Shown here piece after piece: positions 35,287 to 44,978 of a stretch of 57,370 nt of DNA. Position 1 is the first letter of the stretch. Each line of letters begins with the position of its first letter. The notes below the pieces were generated by a model. That model had not been told where the DNA came from. It saw nothing but the letters and a program-made list of their open reading frames with translations, and made no database searches. A program made the translations under genes and the position numbers. This DNA comes from Hyphomicrobiales bacterium (GTDB lineage Bacteria; Pseudomonadota; Alphaproteobacteria; Rhizobiales; Beijerinckiaceae), in contig JAQGJX010000030.1 of NCBI GenBank assembly GCA_028290405.1, positions 1-57,370 of the forward strand, in the 5' to 3' direction.

Positions 35287-36312
35287 TCAGCGCAGGGGCT
35301 TGACGTCGCGCATATCCACCGCTGCGAACGGCTGCCGCTTGATGAGGGTCGCGGCCACGACCGAGGGCGGCGCGAAGAAGGCTGCGCGATGCGAGGCGAC
35401 CCGCCGCGGCGCCATGATCGGCACGTCCGCGCCGGGAATGGTCGCCAGGTCGAAGGGGCGCACCGGCGGCATGGGCGCGTAGGCCGGCAGGGACGCCATG
35501 CGGACCGGCTCGACCGGAGCCTGCGCCTGTACGTTCGTCTCGGCCCGGGCGCGCGGCGCGGGTTCGAACGTCCGAGCCACCGGGGCTTGCGCGGGCGCCT
35601 CTGGGGCTTGCGCGGGGGCTTGGACCGGGGCTTGCGCGATCATCGTCTGGGCGGGCTCAGGAGAGCCGTCGAGGGTCGCCGGGCGCCCGTCGGTGCGCAG
35701 CGTCGCCATCAGCCGGTCGTCGTCCGAACCGGCGAGGCCCGCCTTGCCGACATAGTCGACCTTCACGTTGGCCGTGCCAAGGTGCCGGAAATCCAGCGCC
35801 TCGGCCACGCGCCGCGACACGTCGAGCACCCGGCCCGGGTGATACGGCCCGCGGTCGTTCACGCGCACGATCATCGAGCGGCCGTTGCGCATGTTCGTCA
35901 CGCGCACGTAGCTCGGCAACGGCATGGTGGGATGGGCCGCCGTGAGCGAGCGCATATCGTAGATTTCGCCGTTGGCGGTGCGGCGGCCATGGAAGGCGTC
36001 GCCATACCAGGAGGCGCCGCCGACCTGCGAATGGCGCGTGTCCACCTCTTGCGGCGTGTAGCGGCGGCCCGCGATGGTATAGGGGCGGCCGACCAGATAT
36101 TGCCCGCCGCCGCGCGGCACCACCTCGCCGTCGCGCACGACGCGCTGGCTGGCGGGGCCATACTTGGATTCGGGGAAGTATTCCTTCGAGCGCGGCGCGC
36201 TCTGCTTGGGCGCCTGCGCGCAGCCGGCCAGCGCGATGGCGCACACGGCTGCGGCGCAAAGCGCACGCGGCGTCGAGAAACGCGCCACTGGCGCGATATG
36301 GGAAGCGATCAT
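35287..36312 (-). CDS. rlpA: septal ring lipoprotein RlpA (lytic transglycosylase family)
   Basis: 341 residues from the ATG at 36312. The lipobox is ALAGC, so an outer-membrane lipoprotein is expected. The double-psi barrel covers about residues 95-190: GGASWYGDAFHGRRTANGE, YVRVTNMRNGRSMIVRVNDRGPY. The C-terminal 140 residues are Pro/Ala/Gln rich with QAPxQAP repeats and no recognisable SPOR domain. An in-frame ATG at 36414 would add 34 residues but would bury the signal peptide. Confidence 0.9.
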   Translation of the reverse strand: MIASHIAPVARFSTPRALCAAAVCAIALAGCAQAPKQSAPRSKEYFPESKYGPASQRVVRDGEVVPRGGGQYLVGRPYTIAGRRYTPQEVDTRHSQVGGASWYGDAFHGRRTANGEIYDMRSLTAAHPTMPLPSYVRVTNMRNGRSMIVRVNDRGPYHPGRVLDVSRRVAEALDFRHLGTANVKVDYVGKAGLAGSDDDRLMATLRTDGRPATLDGSPEPAQTMIAQAPVQAPAQAPEAPAQAPVARTFEPAPRARAETNVQAQAPVEPVRMASLPAYAPMPPVRPFDLATIPGADVPIMAPRRVASHRAAFFAPPSVVAATLIKRQPFAAVDMRDVKPLR

Positions 36313-36629
36313 CGGGCGGTACGCAGCACTCGTGATCGTCGCGGCGCGAACGGCGCCGGACCTGAAGTCTACAATGTGAGGCTTTCCGGTTACCGAAGAT
36401 TTAAGCTTCAACACGCCCCCTGAACCGGCATCCCGGTTCTCGCCGCCAACACCTTAGCCTGACGGCTGAAATGGGACCAAATTTGGGCGGAGCGCAAGCT
36501 GGGCCTGAAAACATGCGTAACGCCCCTCTGCGCCCGGCGCCCTTCGCCGGGCCTCCCGGCGCCCTTTGGGGCTTCGGACGGCGCAGGAACGATTCGCCGC
36601 CGCTGGGCTTGAGCGCGCTGGAGGATCAC
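36313..36629. other. 317-base divergent intergenic region
   Basis: Holds the promoters of rlpA (leftward) and the small secreted protein (rightward). The visible structure is a GC-rich hairpin at 36533-36551 (CCCGGCG, five-base loop, CGCCGGG) in the leader of the rightward gene, without a T run. No gene or known RNA family is recognised. Confidence 0.5.
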
Positions 36630-36950
36630 ATGAAAACATCGTTCAGCGTCCTGTCGTGCGCCGCCGTCCTCGCAGGCGCATGCGCCATCGGGCCAGCCAG
36701 CGCCCAGCCCTATGGCTATCCGCCGTACGCCTACCCGCCGATCCCGCCTGAAGTGGCGTACCTCGGCGACCGGCAGGGCCCCGGCACCTTCGCCGCCCCG
36801 CCCCGCTCCTACGGCGGCGACCCGCGCGATTGGCGCAACGTGCCCACGGGCGTGGCGCCCCGCATCGGCTGCTACGGCGGTCGCGAGCAGGTGGTGGACC
36901 GCTTCGGCCAACTGGTGTGGGTGCCCAACGTGACGTGCGACGGGAATTAG
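36630..36950 (+). CDS. small secreted Tyr/Pro-rich protein, unknown function
   Basis: 106 residues. A signal peptide (MKTSFSVLSCAAVLAGACA, cleavage after ASA) is followed by a PYGYPPYAYPPIPPE stretch and two cysteines (GCYGG and NVTCDGN) that could form a disulfide in the periplasm. GGAGGA stands six bases before the ATG. I do not recognise the family. It converges on the next gene with seven bases between. Confidence 0.7.
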   Translation: MKTSFSVLSCAAVLAGACAIGPASAQPYGYPPYAYPPIPPEVAYLGDRQGPGTFAAPPRSYGGDPRDWRNVPTGVAPRIGCYGGREQVVDRFGQLVWVPNVTCDGN

Positions 36951-36957
36951 GCGCGCG

Positions 36958-37746
36958 TCACGGCAGCAGCCCGGTTTCCCGCGCGGCGGCCAACAGGGCT
37001 TCGGGCTTCAAGCCGTTCGACCCACGGAACGGCTGGTCGAGCACCAGAACCATGTAGATGACGGCGCCGATGAACAGCGCCAGCGCCCCGCCCACAAGCG
37101 CGTGGCTGAGCCGCCGCAAGTCGAAAGCCCAGACAACCACGATGTTCAGGACGGCCCCGGCGAGCACCACCCACCACATCACGCTTGGGACGCTCTCGGC
37201 GCCCTGCGCAATGCGCATGCGCCGATGGTCGACGAACTCGGCGAAGGACCGGAGCGCCTGCGTGTGGTTCAGCGTCTCGCGCGCACCGCTGGGCTCGAAA
37301 CGCGACATTGAGCCATGCAGCCGATCGACGATCATGACCTCGCCGGGCGACGCCAGCCCCCTCGCCTGCCGCGCCCATCCGGGACCGACCTCATGGGCCA
37401 CATAGGCGGACAACTGGCCCAATAGGTCCGCGCCCACGGGCTCGGGATAAACGCGAAGGTCCCGTGCGAGCCGCACGAGAGACGCAGCCTCCCGGTCGAT
37501 GGAGTCCTGCGCGCGATTTCGGTTCTCGAACACCGCGATGGACAGCAGCGCGAGAAGTACTCCGAAGTAAACCGCGAAGGCGTTCAGCACGAACCCCAGC
37601 ACGGTGTTCACGTCAGCTTCGCCGCTGAACCGGCGGGCTATATGCGGCTGAAGCATGAAGACGCCAAGCAGCGCAGGAGCGATGAACGCCGCGCAAGTCA
37701 GCAAAATCCCGAAACCGACTGGAAGATCATGAAGCCGCTGAAGCAT
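36958..37746 (-). CDS. DUF4239 (bestrophin-like) membrane protein
   Basis: 262 residues. Two hydrophobic helices near the N-terminus and two near the C-terminus (VPSVMWWVVLAGAVLNIVVV and the LVGGALALFIGAVIYMVLVL region) flank a soluble middle with SIDREAASLVRLARDLR. This topology fits DUF4239, distantly like bestrophin channels. Function unproven. It precedes tRNA-Ser on the same strand but is a separate unit. Confidence 0.75.
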   Translation of the reverse strand: MLQRLHDLPVGFGILLTCAAFIAPALLGVFMLQPHIARRFSGEADVNTVLGFVLNAFAVYFGVLLALLSIAVFENRNRAQDSIDREAASLVRLARDLRVYPEPVGADLLGQLSAYVAHEVGPGWARQARGLASPGEVMIVDRLHGSMSRFEPSGARETLNHTQALRSFAEFVDHRRMRIAQGAESVPSVMWWVVLAGAVLNIVVVWAFDLRRLSHALVGGALALFIGAVIYMVLVLDQPFRGSNGLKPEALLAAARETGLLP

Positions 37747-37825
37747 CGACGGTACTCAGGCCGCATGTCTTCAGTGTAGGCGCGAGGGCGGCCGTTGCAA
37801 CCGCAAGTAGCAGGCATGCGATTTT

Positions 37826-37915
37826 TGGCGGAAGGGGTGGGATTCGAACCCACGGTAGGCTTTCACCTTCGGCGGTTTTCAAGACCGCTGCCTTAAACCA
37901 CTCGGCCACCCTTCC
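37826..37915 (-). tRNA. tRNA-Ser (anticodon UGA)
   Basis: 90 bases including an encoded CCA. Acceptor arms GGAAGGG and CCCTTCC pair fully. The anticodon stem-loop GCGGT-CTTGAAA-ACCGC gives UGA. The T arm GTGGGTTCGAATCCCAC and a long serine-type variable arm are clear. No integrase or direct repeat of its 3' end is seen next to it. Confidence 0.97.
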
Positions 37916-37923
37916 GGTCGTCT

Positions 37924-37942
37924 CGGCCGGGCCTTCCGGCCG
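37924..37942 (-). terminator. GC-rich hairpin downstream of guanine deaminase
   Basis: CGGCCGG-GCCTT-CCGGCCG, a seven-pair stem between guaD (ending at 38030) and tRNA-Ser. There is no T run, so it may be a weak or Rho-assisted terminator that isolates the tRNA gene. Confidence 0.35.
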
Positions 37943-38029
37943 GGCTTCGTCGTCAAGGCTCCGGGCCGGGCTGGGCGCGGCGGGCGAGTCTTGCGACGGG
38001 TGCTTCCTACGCGAAAGCGGGCGCGGGCG

Positions 38030-39376
38030 CTAGGGTTTGATGGGCGGGGCGTCGCGCTCGTGGCGCAGCTCGCCCGCCACATAGGTGGCCTGCACGGCGC
38101 GGTCGTCCCCGAGGGTCATTTGCACGAACAGGGCCTCCTCGAGGCTGGCGACGCTCTCCATCCGGAAAGCGATCAGGGGCGTCGACTTCAGGTCCAGCAC
38201 CGCGATGTCGGCCTCCATGCCGGGCGCGAGGCTGCCCACCTTGTCCTCGATGCGCATGGCCCGGGCCGTGCCGCGCGTCGCCAGATAAAAGGCGTGGCCC
38301 GCCGACAGGGCGTACTGGTTGAGCTGGGCGGCCTTGTAGGCCTCGTTGAGCGTGGCGAGGATCGAGAACGAGGTCCCCGCCCCCAGGTCCGTTCCCAGCC
38401 CCACGCGCACCGGGCGGTCGGCGCGCAGCGCCCGGGCGATGTTGAACGCCCCGCTGCCGAGAAAGAAGTTCGACGTGGGGCAATGGGCGATGGCCGCCCC
38501 CGCCGCGTGCATGCGCGCCAGCTCCCCCTCGCTCAGGTGCACGCCGTGGCCGTAAATCGCGCGCGGGCCGCACAGGCCATGGCGGTCGTACACGTCGAGG
38601 TAGTCGGCGCTGTGGGGAAACAGCTCCTTCACCCAGGCGATTTCGGCCGGGCTCTCGGAGATGTGGGTCTGCATGTAGCAGTCCGGGCGCTCGGCCCAAA
38701 GGGCGCCGGCGGCCTCAAGTTGGGCGGGCGTGCTGGTCGGGGCGAAGCGCGGCGTGATGGCGTACATCAACCGCCCGCGGCCGCTCCATGCGTCGATCAG
38801 GCGCTTGGACTCGTCGTATCCGCCCTGGGCCGTGTCGCGCAGGTCCTCGGGGGCGTTGCGGTCCATCAGCACCTTGCCGGCGGCGATGCGCAGGCCCAGA
38901 GCCTCAGCCTCCTCGAACAGGGCGTCCACCGAATGCGGATGCACGGTGCAGTAGACGCAGGAGGTGGTGACGCCGTTGCGCAGGCTCTCGCGCAGGAAGG
39001 CTTTCGCGACCGTGCGCGCATAGGCCTTGTCGGCGAACCGGCGCTCGGCCGGGAAGGTGTGGGCGTTCAGCCAGTCCAGCAATTGCGCCCCGAAGGCGCC
39101 GATCATCGGCACCTGCGGATAGTGGACGTGGCTGTCGAGAAAGCCGGCGCAGATCAGCGCGTCGGGTCCGTAGCGGCGCACCGGCAGGTCCGGCGGCAAT
39201 TGCGCGAGCACGTCCGCCGCAGGGCCGAAGTGCGTGACGACCCCCGCCTCGAACGCCACGATGGCGTCCGTCTCGTGCCGCATGGTCGCCGCGAGCCCGT
39301 GCTGGAAGGGATCGCCCGTAAACGTCAGCGCCGGTCCGCGAATGGCGCCGACCGGCGGCGTGGGTGTGTCAGCCAA
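38030..39376 (-). CDS. guaD: guanine deaminase
   Basis: 448 residues, amidohydrolase. SHVHYPQVPMIGAFGAQLLD (His83, His85 for zinc), THISESP and GLGTDLGAG mark the metal site and the guanine deaminase subfamily. It converts guanine to xanthine and ammonia. It lies 83 bases after a Rieske oxygenase gene on the same strand; an ammonium transporter is upstream of that block. A related purine or pterin substrate is possible. Confidence 0.9.
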   Translation of the reverse strand: MADTPTPPVGAIRGPALTFTGDPFQHGLAATMRHETDAIVAFEAGVVTHFGPAADVLAQLPPDLPVRRYGPDALICAGFLDSHVHYPQVPMIGAFGAQLLDWLNAHTFPAERRFADKAYARTVAKAFLRESLRNGVTTSCVYCTVHPHSVDALFEEAEALGLRIAAGKVLMDRNAPEDLRDTAQGGYDESKRLIDAWSGRGRLMYAITPRFAPTSTPAQLEAAGALWAERPDCYMQTHISESPAEIAWVKELFPHSADYLDVYDRHGLCGPRAIYGHGVHLSEGELARMHAAGAAIAHCPTSNFFLGSGAFNIARALRADRPVRVGLGTDLGAGTSFSILATLNEAYKAAQLNQYALSAGHAFYLATRGTARAMRIEDKVGSLAPGMEADIAVLDLKSTPLIAFRMESVASLEEALFVQMTLGDDRAVQATYVAGELRHERDAPPIKP

Positions 39377-39459
39377 GGCGCGCCCCAGGAATGCCCGATG
39401 AATCTCGCGTTGCGCTGCAGCATAGCATCTTTCGCGAGCCCGGTGGCGCCCTCAGGCGG

Positions 39460-40728
39460 TCACCATTTGGCGACCGCTTCCTCCAGCAGCTTTTCGAGCG
39501 GCACGCTGGGGCGCACGATGTCGTCGAAGGCGCGCGCGCCGGCGTGCTGGGCCGGCGAGGCGCCCCGGGGCTGGCCGCCCTCCTCCACGGTCTTGATGGC
39601 TTCCAGCAGCAGGCGGCGCATGGTGACGATGGCCCGGTCGGAGGTGCCCAGGAATTCCTTCGAGCGGTCCGTGATCTTCCCCATGCACTCCTGCAGCGCC
39701 ATGTCCTGCGTGTTCACGCCGACGATGCCGCTGAAATTGCCCTGCTTCTGCAACGAGCGGTCGATGAGGTAATCGTTGCTGGCGTTGCGCTTCAGGCGGA
39801 ACGTGCCGGGGATGTAGTCCTCCGGGGCGCGGCCGAAGAAGGCCTCCTCCTCGGTGAGGAATTCCTCAGTCAGGGGCGTGTTCGCGTCGTAGGAATAGAT
39901 GATGTTGTAGACGTGCGTGGCCTCGTCGTCGATCGGCGCCCAGATGTGGCCGTCGATGGTGGGCACTTCCTGCTTCTCGCCATAGGACGAGACGACGCTG
40001 GGGCGCATCTGCTGCGCCGGCATCATGTACTGGTAGATGCGGACATACTTCTCGTCGGCCGCGATCTGCCGGTGCGAGACGTAGTAATATCCGTAGTCCG
40101 TCACCTCCACGTCGAGCCGGGGCGACTTGTCGAGGGCGGAGAGCCGCGTCACGGCGTTGCGCGGGTCGCTGTGCAGGAAACCCACGTGCGCGGTGTCGAG
40201 GCCGCCCTCCAGCCCCTGCAGGTAATTGCTGTCCTGATAGGTCTTGGAGACGTAGCAGTGCGTTTTGGGCGCGCGCAGCCATTCGTAATTGGGCGGCGCG
40301 GGCATGTTCTCCTTCGGGCCCATGTAGGTCCACACGAGGCCGCCGGCCTCATGGGTCGGATAGGCGCGCAGCTTCACGCGGGCCTGCAGGGGCGTGCCGG
40401 CGGGTTCGGAGGGCATGTCCACGCAATCGCCGTTCCGGTCGAATTTCCAGCCGTGGTAGACGCAGCGCAGGCCGCATTCCTCGTTGCGGCCGAAGAACAG
40501 CGGCGCGCGGCGATGGGGGCAATAGGCGTCCACAAGTCCGACGTTTCCCTCGGTGTCGCGGAAGGCCACCAGGTCCTCGCCCAGCAGGCGCACGCGCACC
40601 GGGGCGCCGTCGCGCTCGGGCAGTTCGGATGACATAAGCGCGGGCTGCCAATAGCGGCGGAACATTTCGCCGCCCGGCGTGCCGGGCCCCACCCGCGTGA
40701 GCTTTTCGTTGTCCTCTGGCTTCAGCAT
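39460..40728 (-). CDS. Rieske-type aromatic ring-hydroxylating oxygenase, alpha subunit
   Basis: 422 residues. The Rieske [2Fe-2S] ligands are Cys70-Pro-His72 and Cys89-Val-Tyr-His92. The mononuclear iron site is Asp178 with His181 and His186 (GGLDTAHVGFLH). It is closest in style to phthalate 4,5-dioxygenase-like oxygenases. No ferredoxin reductase is next to it. The gene sits 30 bases after a TTT binding-protein gene, suggesting the imported compound is the substrate, which is unknown. Confidence 0.9.
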   Translation of the reverse strand: MLKPEDNEKLTRVGPGTPGGEMFRRYWQPALMSSELPERDGAPVRVRLLGEDLVAFRDTEGNVGLVDAYCPHRRAPLFFGRNEECGLRCVYHGWKFDRNGDCVDMPSEPAGTPLQARVKLRAYPTHEAGGLVWTYMGPKENMPAPPNYEWLRAPKTHCYVSKTYQDSNYLQGLEGGLDTAHVGFLHSDPRNAVTRLSALDKSPRLDVEVTDYGYYYVSHRQIAADEKYVRIYQYMMPAQQMRPSVVSSYGEKQEVPTIDGHIWAPIDDEATHVYNIIYSYDANTPLTEEFLTEEEAFFGRAPEDYIPGTFRLKRNASNDYLIDRSLQKQGNFSGIVGVNTQDMALQECMGKITDRSKEFLGTSDRAIVTMRRLLLEAIKTVEEGGQPRGASPAQHAGARAFDDIVRPSVPLEKLLEEAVAKW

Positions 40729-40758
40729 CGTCGTCTCCTCAGGTTCGGCCTCAGCGCG

Positions 40759-41724
40759 TCAGGGCGCCGGAATTTTTGCGATTTCGGCCACGGTCTTCCA
40801 CTTGGCCATTTCCTTCTCGGTGAACGCGCGCAGCGCCTGCCCGCGCACGCCTTTCCAGGGCACGAAACCCATGGGGGCGAACTTCACCCGGGTCTCTTCG
40901 TCCGCCGCCGCCTCGTCCATCCACCCGGCCAGCTTGTCCACGACGTCCTGCGGGGCGTTGCGCGGCAGCCACATGCCGAACCATGAGAACAGGTCGAAAT
41001 CGTGCAGGCCCGCCTCGCGCGCGGAGGGCACCTCGGGCGCGACTGGCGAGCGCTCAGGGATTGTCAGCGCCAGCAGCTTGCCCTTGCGGAACGTCAGGTC
41101 GGTGACGAAGAAGTCCACCTCCCCCGCCGCCAGCGCCGCGTGGGAATCGAGGATCGACTTGTAGGGCACGCCAGTCGCCTCGAGCCCGGCTGTCTTCTTG
41201 TAGAGTTCGGCGGAGGCCAGCGAGATGCTGTTGGGGAAGCCGTACTTCGCCTTGCCGTCCTTCGACTTGATGAAGGCCGTGAGGTCGGCGATCGAATTGA
41301 TCGGGGAGCCGTCCGCCACCGCGAACGCGAAGGGCGTCGTCACCAGCGAGGTGACGGGCGTGAAGTCCTCCAGCGGCTTGAACGGAAGGTCCTTGAAGAT
41401 GGCGCTGTTGATCGCCCAGCTCGAATTGCCCGGCGTGATGAGGATCGTGTAGCCGTCCGGCTTGGCCTGGGCGACGCGCTGGGCGGCGATGTTGGTGAGC
41501 GCGCCGGGGCGGTTGTCCACGACCACGGCGCGGCCGGATTTGCGGCGCAGATGGTCGGCGAAGTGCCGGGCGATGATGTCCGGCCCGCTGCCGGCGGAAT
41601 AGCCCACCACCACGGTGATGTCACGGCTTGGGTAAGCGTCCTGCGCCCAGCCTGCGGCGGTGGAAACCAGGGCGCCCGCAAAGGCCAGCAGCCCTGCAAG
41701 AAGCTTTGAAGCCTCGCGTCTCAT
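40759..41724 (-). CDS. Bug-type solute-binding protein (tripartite tricarboxylate transporter family)
   Basis: 321 residues. The signal peptide ends at about GWAQ, then YPSRDITVVVGYSAGSGPD and the DNRPGALTNIAAQRVAQAKPDGYT block diagnose the Bug/TctC family. Periplasmic ligand capture for a TctAB permease. No permease is adjacent; the tctBA genes begin at 56.3 kb. First gene of the unit with the Rieske oxygenase and guanine deaminase. Confidence 0.9.
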   Translation of the reverse strand: MRREASKLLAGLLAFAGALVSTAAGWAQDAYPSRDITVVVGYSAGSGPDIIARHFADHLRRKSGRAVVVDNRPGALTNIAAQRVAQAKPDGYTILITPGNSSWAINSAIFKDLPFKPLEDFTPVTSLVTTPFAFAVADGSPINSIADLTAFIKSKDGKAKYGFPNSISLASAELYKKTAGLEATGVPYKSILDSHAALAAGEVDFFVTDLTFRKGKLLALTIPERSPVAPEVPSAREAGLHDFDLFSWFGMWLPRNAPQDVVDKLAGWMDEAAADEETRVKFAPMGFVPWKGVRGQALRAFTEKEMAKWKTVAEIAKIPAP

Positions 41725-41855
41725 CCCGAACCCCTTTTTTGCAGGCGCTGCGCGCGCCGCCCCAATTTGGCCCATCGCGCCGCGAAGGACAACAAGGACG
41801 TCGCGTGCATAGCGCCCACAAGACGTTGGGCCTTGAGCCGCGTCAATCAGGTATG

Positions 41856-41879
41856 CGCCAGCCGGTCGCCCGGCTGGCG
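41856..41879 (-). terminator. hairpin downstream of amt
   Basis: A perfect ten-pair stem, CGCCAGCCGG-TCGC-CCGGCTGGCG, nine bases past the amt stop. There is no T run, but it is in the right place to terminate or protect the amt transcript. Confidence 0.5.
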
Positions 41880-41887
41880 TCCGCGCC

Positions 41888-43213
<1,326 letters not shown>

Positions 43214-43252
43214 AATACCCCCCAGATGGCGCGCCGGCCTGCGCCACTCGTG

Positions 43253-43269
43253 AACAAAAATCGTGCCAA
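43253..43269 (-). promoter_or_regulatory. sigma-54 promoter of amt
   Basis: On the minus strand TTGGCACGATTTTTGTT matches the consensus TTGGCACG-N4-TTGCW: GG at -24 and GT instead of GC at -12, with exactly ten bases between. The predicted start site is about 43242, leaving a leader near 29 bases. I saw no unmistakable NtrC box upstream. Confidence 0.75.
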
Positions 43270-43482
43270 TTGCTCAAATCCTGCGCAAGCAAAGCCCGCT
43301 AAAGCGGCTCCATTGAGCGCTTCGCCTGCGGCGCCGACAGGCGGCGAGCGGCGCATCAACTAGCCCGGCCCGCGCAAAAGCGCCCGGCCGAAGGCGCGGC
43401 GGCGCCTTACAACCGGGCAGCTCATGCTTAACATATAGTCAATATGGCGACCAAAAGGGCGCCGTCCCCTGCGCCTTTCGGC

Positions 43483-43944
43483 TCAGGCGAACAGGAACAG
43501 CAGTCCCAGCCCGGTCGCGACGGCGCCGGAGGCGGCGACGCGCGCGGCGATGCGCGGCATGGGGCTCGCGAGGCTTCGCACGATCCGTGCCGCCTGCCCT
43601 GCGCTCATGGAGAACCCGTGCATGCAGGTGCACAGCAGCCGGTGCGTCTGCCGCTCGCTCAGCTCGAAAAAGCTGATCGCGTCCCCCAGTTGGTCGCTGG
43701 CCAGGCCGCTGGCGCGCAGCACCGGGTCGTCGAACGCCACCGTCAGCGGCGACTTGTCCACCCGCAGCGCCTTCCACTGATGCCGTGGGGTGAACTCCAA
43801 TTCATGGAAGAGGTGCAGCCTCGCATCGGGCTCACGCTCGAGCGCCTTGGCCCATTGCTCCAGCCGTTCGCGGCGGGTCGTGACGACGGGCGCGGGCAGC
43901 ACGTCTGCGACACGCCTCAATTGGTCAACGCTTTTGTATTCCAT
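43483..43944 (-). CDS. unrecognised 153-residue protein with C-terminal anchor
   Basis: 153 residues from ATG at 43944. A mixed soluble part with paired cysteines (RLLCTCMHGFSMSAGQAAR) precedes a final hydrophobic stretch (ASGAVATGLGLLFLF) that could anchor it in the membrane with its N-terminus in the cytoplasm. No family recognised. It stands alone between amt and the metallo-hydrolase block. Confidence 0.6.
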   Translation of the reverse strand: MEYKSVDQLRRVADVLPAPVVTTRRERLEQWAKALEREPDARLHLFHELEFTPRHQWKALRVDKSPLTVAFDDPVLRASGLASDQLGDAISFFELSERQTHRLLCTCMHGFSMSAGQAARIVRSLASPMPRIAARVAASGAVATGLGLLFLFA

Positions 43945-44115
43945 GGACGCACCCTGCGCGCGCAGATCGCAAATCCGGAATGGCGCGCCGCGCCCCCGGA
44001 CCTGAACGGACCGACGCGACCGCCGACGCCCTGCGATCAGCGCGCTGACACGGGCGCCATCCCGAAAAACGACTCTAGGTCGAGAGAGTTCCTTGGGGCG
44101 CCCGCAGGGGCGCGC

Positions 44116-44961
44116 CTATGCAGGATCAATCCGGTAGGCGTCTCCCGCGCGCGCCAGCCGCCCGAACCCCGGGAAGTCCAGATGCGCGCCCAGCACCAGC
44201 CAGCCGCCGTCCGCGCACATCGCGAACGTCTCCTTGCGCGAGCGCGCCGCCTGCGCGCCGTCGAGGTCGTAACTCACCGCGACTTCGGGCCGCGCGACCT
44301 GCACGTTCTGAAGATGCACGAGATCGCCCCACATGATCGCCGTCTCGCCGCGCGAGGAGATCACCCAGGCGGTGTGGCCCGGCGTGTGGCCCGGGCACAG
44401 GTGCGCCCGCACGCCCGGCAGCGCCTCGCCCGCGCCCACCAGGCGCATCCGGCTCCGGTAGGGCCGCGTGTTGCGCTCCACGTGCGGCAGGTTCTTGTCG
44501 ATCCGCGGATCGCCCGTGGGCTGCTTGCCGATCCAGAAGGCGGCCTCCGTCTCGTGCAGGATCAGCTCCGCGTTCGGAAACACTGGCGCGCCGTCGTTGT
44601 CGATCAGTCCGTGCATATGGTCCGGATGCAGGTGCGTCATCAGGATGGCGTCGACGCTGAGGGGATCGATCCCGCCCGCCCGCAGGTTGCCCGGCAGGCG
44701 CCCGAGCGTGGGATACATGTTGTCGCCCGATCCCGCGTCGATCAGCACGGTGCGCCCTTCGATCTTCAGCACGTATTCGTTGACGTGCAGGAAGAACTTC
44801 TCGCCGCTCCGGAAACCGCTCATGCGCTCGGCGTCCGGCAGGTCGATGCCCACCGCGCAGTCCACCGTGGTGGGCAGGATGCCGTCGTTGAAGGCGAGCG
44901 CCTCGATGTCCCCCACATGGCGCACGGGCGGCGGGAGGGTCTGGCGGTTCGGGTCGCTCAT
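44116..44961 (-). CDS. metallo-beta-lactamase-fold hydrolase
   Basis: 281 residues. The zinc motif THLHPDHMHG, then CPGHTPGH and the aspartate in MWGDLVHL, make a complete dinuclear site of the lactonase-like (AHL-lactonase/quorum-quenching or hydroxyacylglutathione hydrolase) type. No signal peptide. It lies 17 bases after the reductase gene at the end of the leftward catabolic operon and may open a lactone intermediate. Confidence 0.87.
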   Translation of the reverse strand: MSDPNRQTLPPPVRHVGDIEALAFNDGILPTTVDCAVGIDLPDAERMSGFRSGEKFFLHVNEYVLKIEGRTVLIDAGSGDNMYPTLGRLPGNLRAGGIDPLSVDAILMTHLHPDHMHGLIDNDGAPVFPNAELILHETEAAFWIGKQPTGDPRIDKNLPHVERNTRPYRSRMRLVGAGEALPGVRAHLCPGHTPGHTAWVISSRGETAIMWGDLVHLQNVQVARPEVAVSYDLDGAQAARSRKETFAMCADGGWLVLGAHLDFPGFGRLARAGDAYRIDPA

Positions 44962-44978
44962 GCCGGTGGTCCCCTGCC

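Noticed and set aside
37826..37915. tRNA-Ser as an integration site of a genomic island
   Set aside because: No integrase, no direct repeat of the tRNA 3' end and no composition change on either side were seen.
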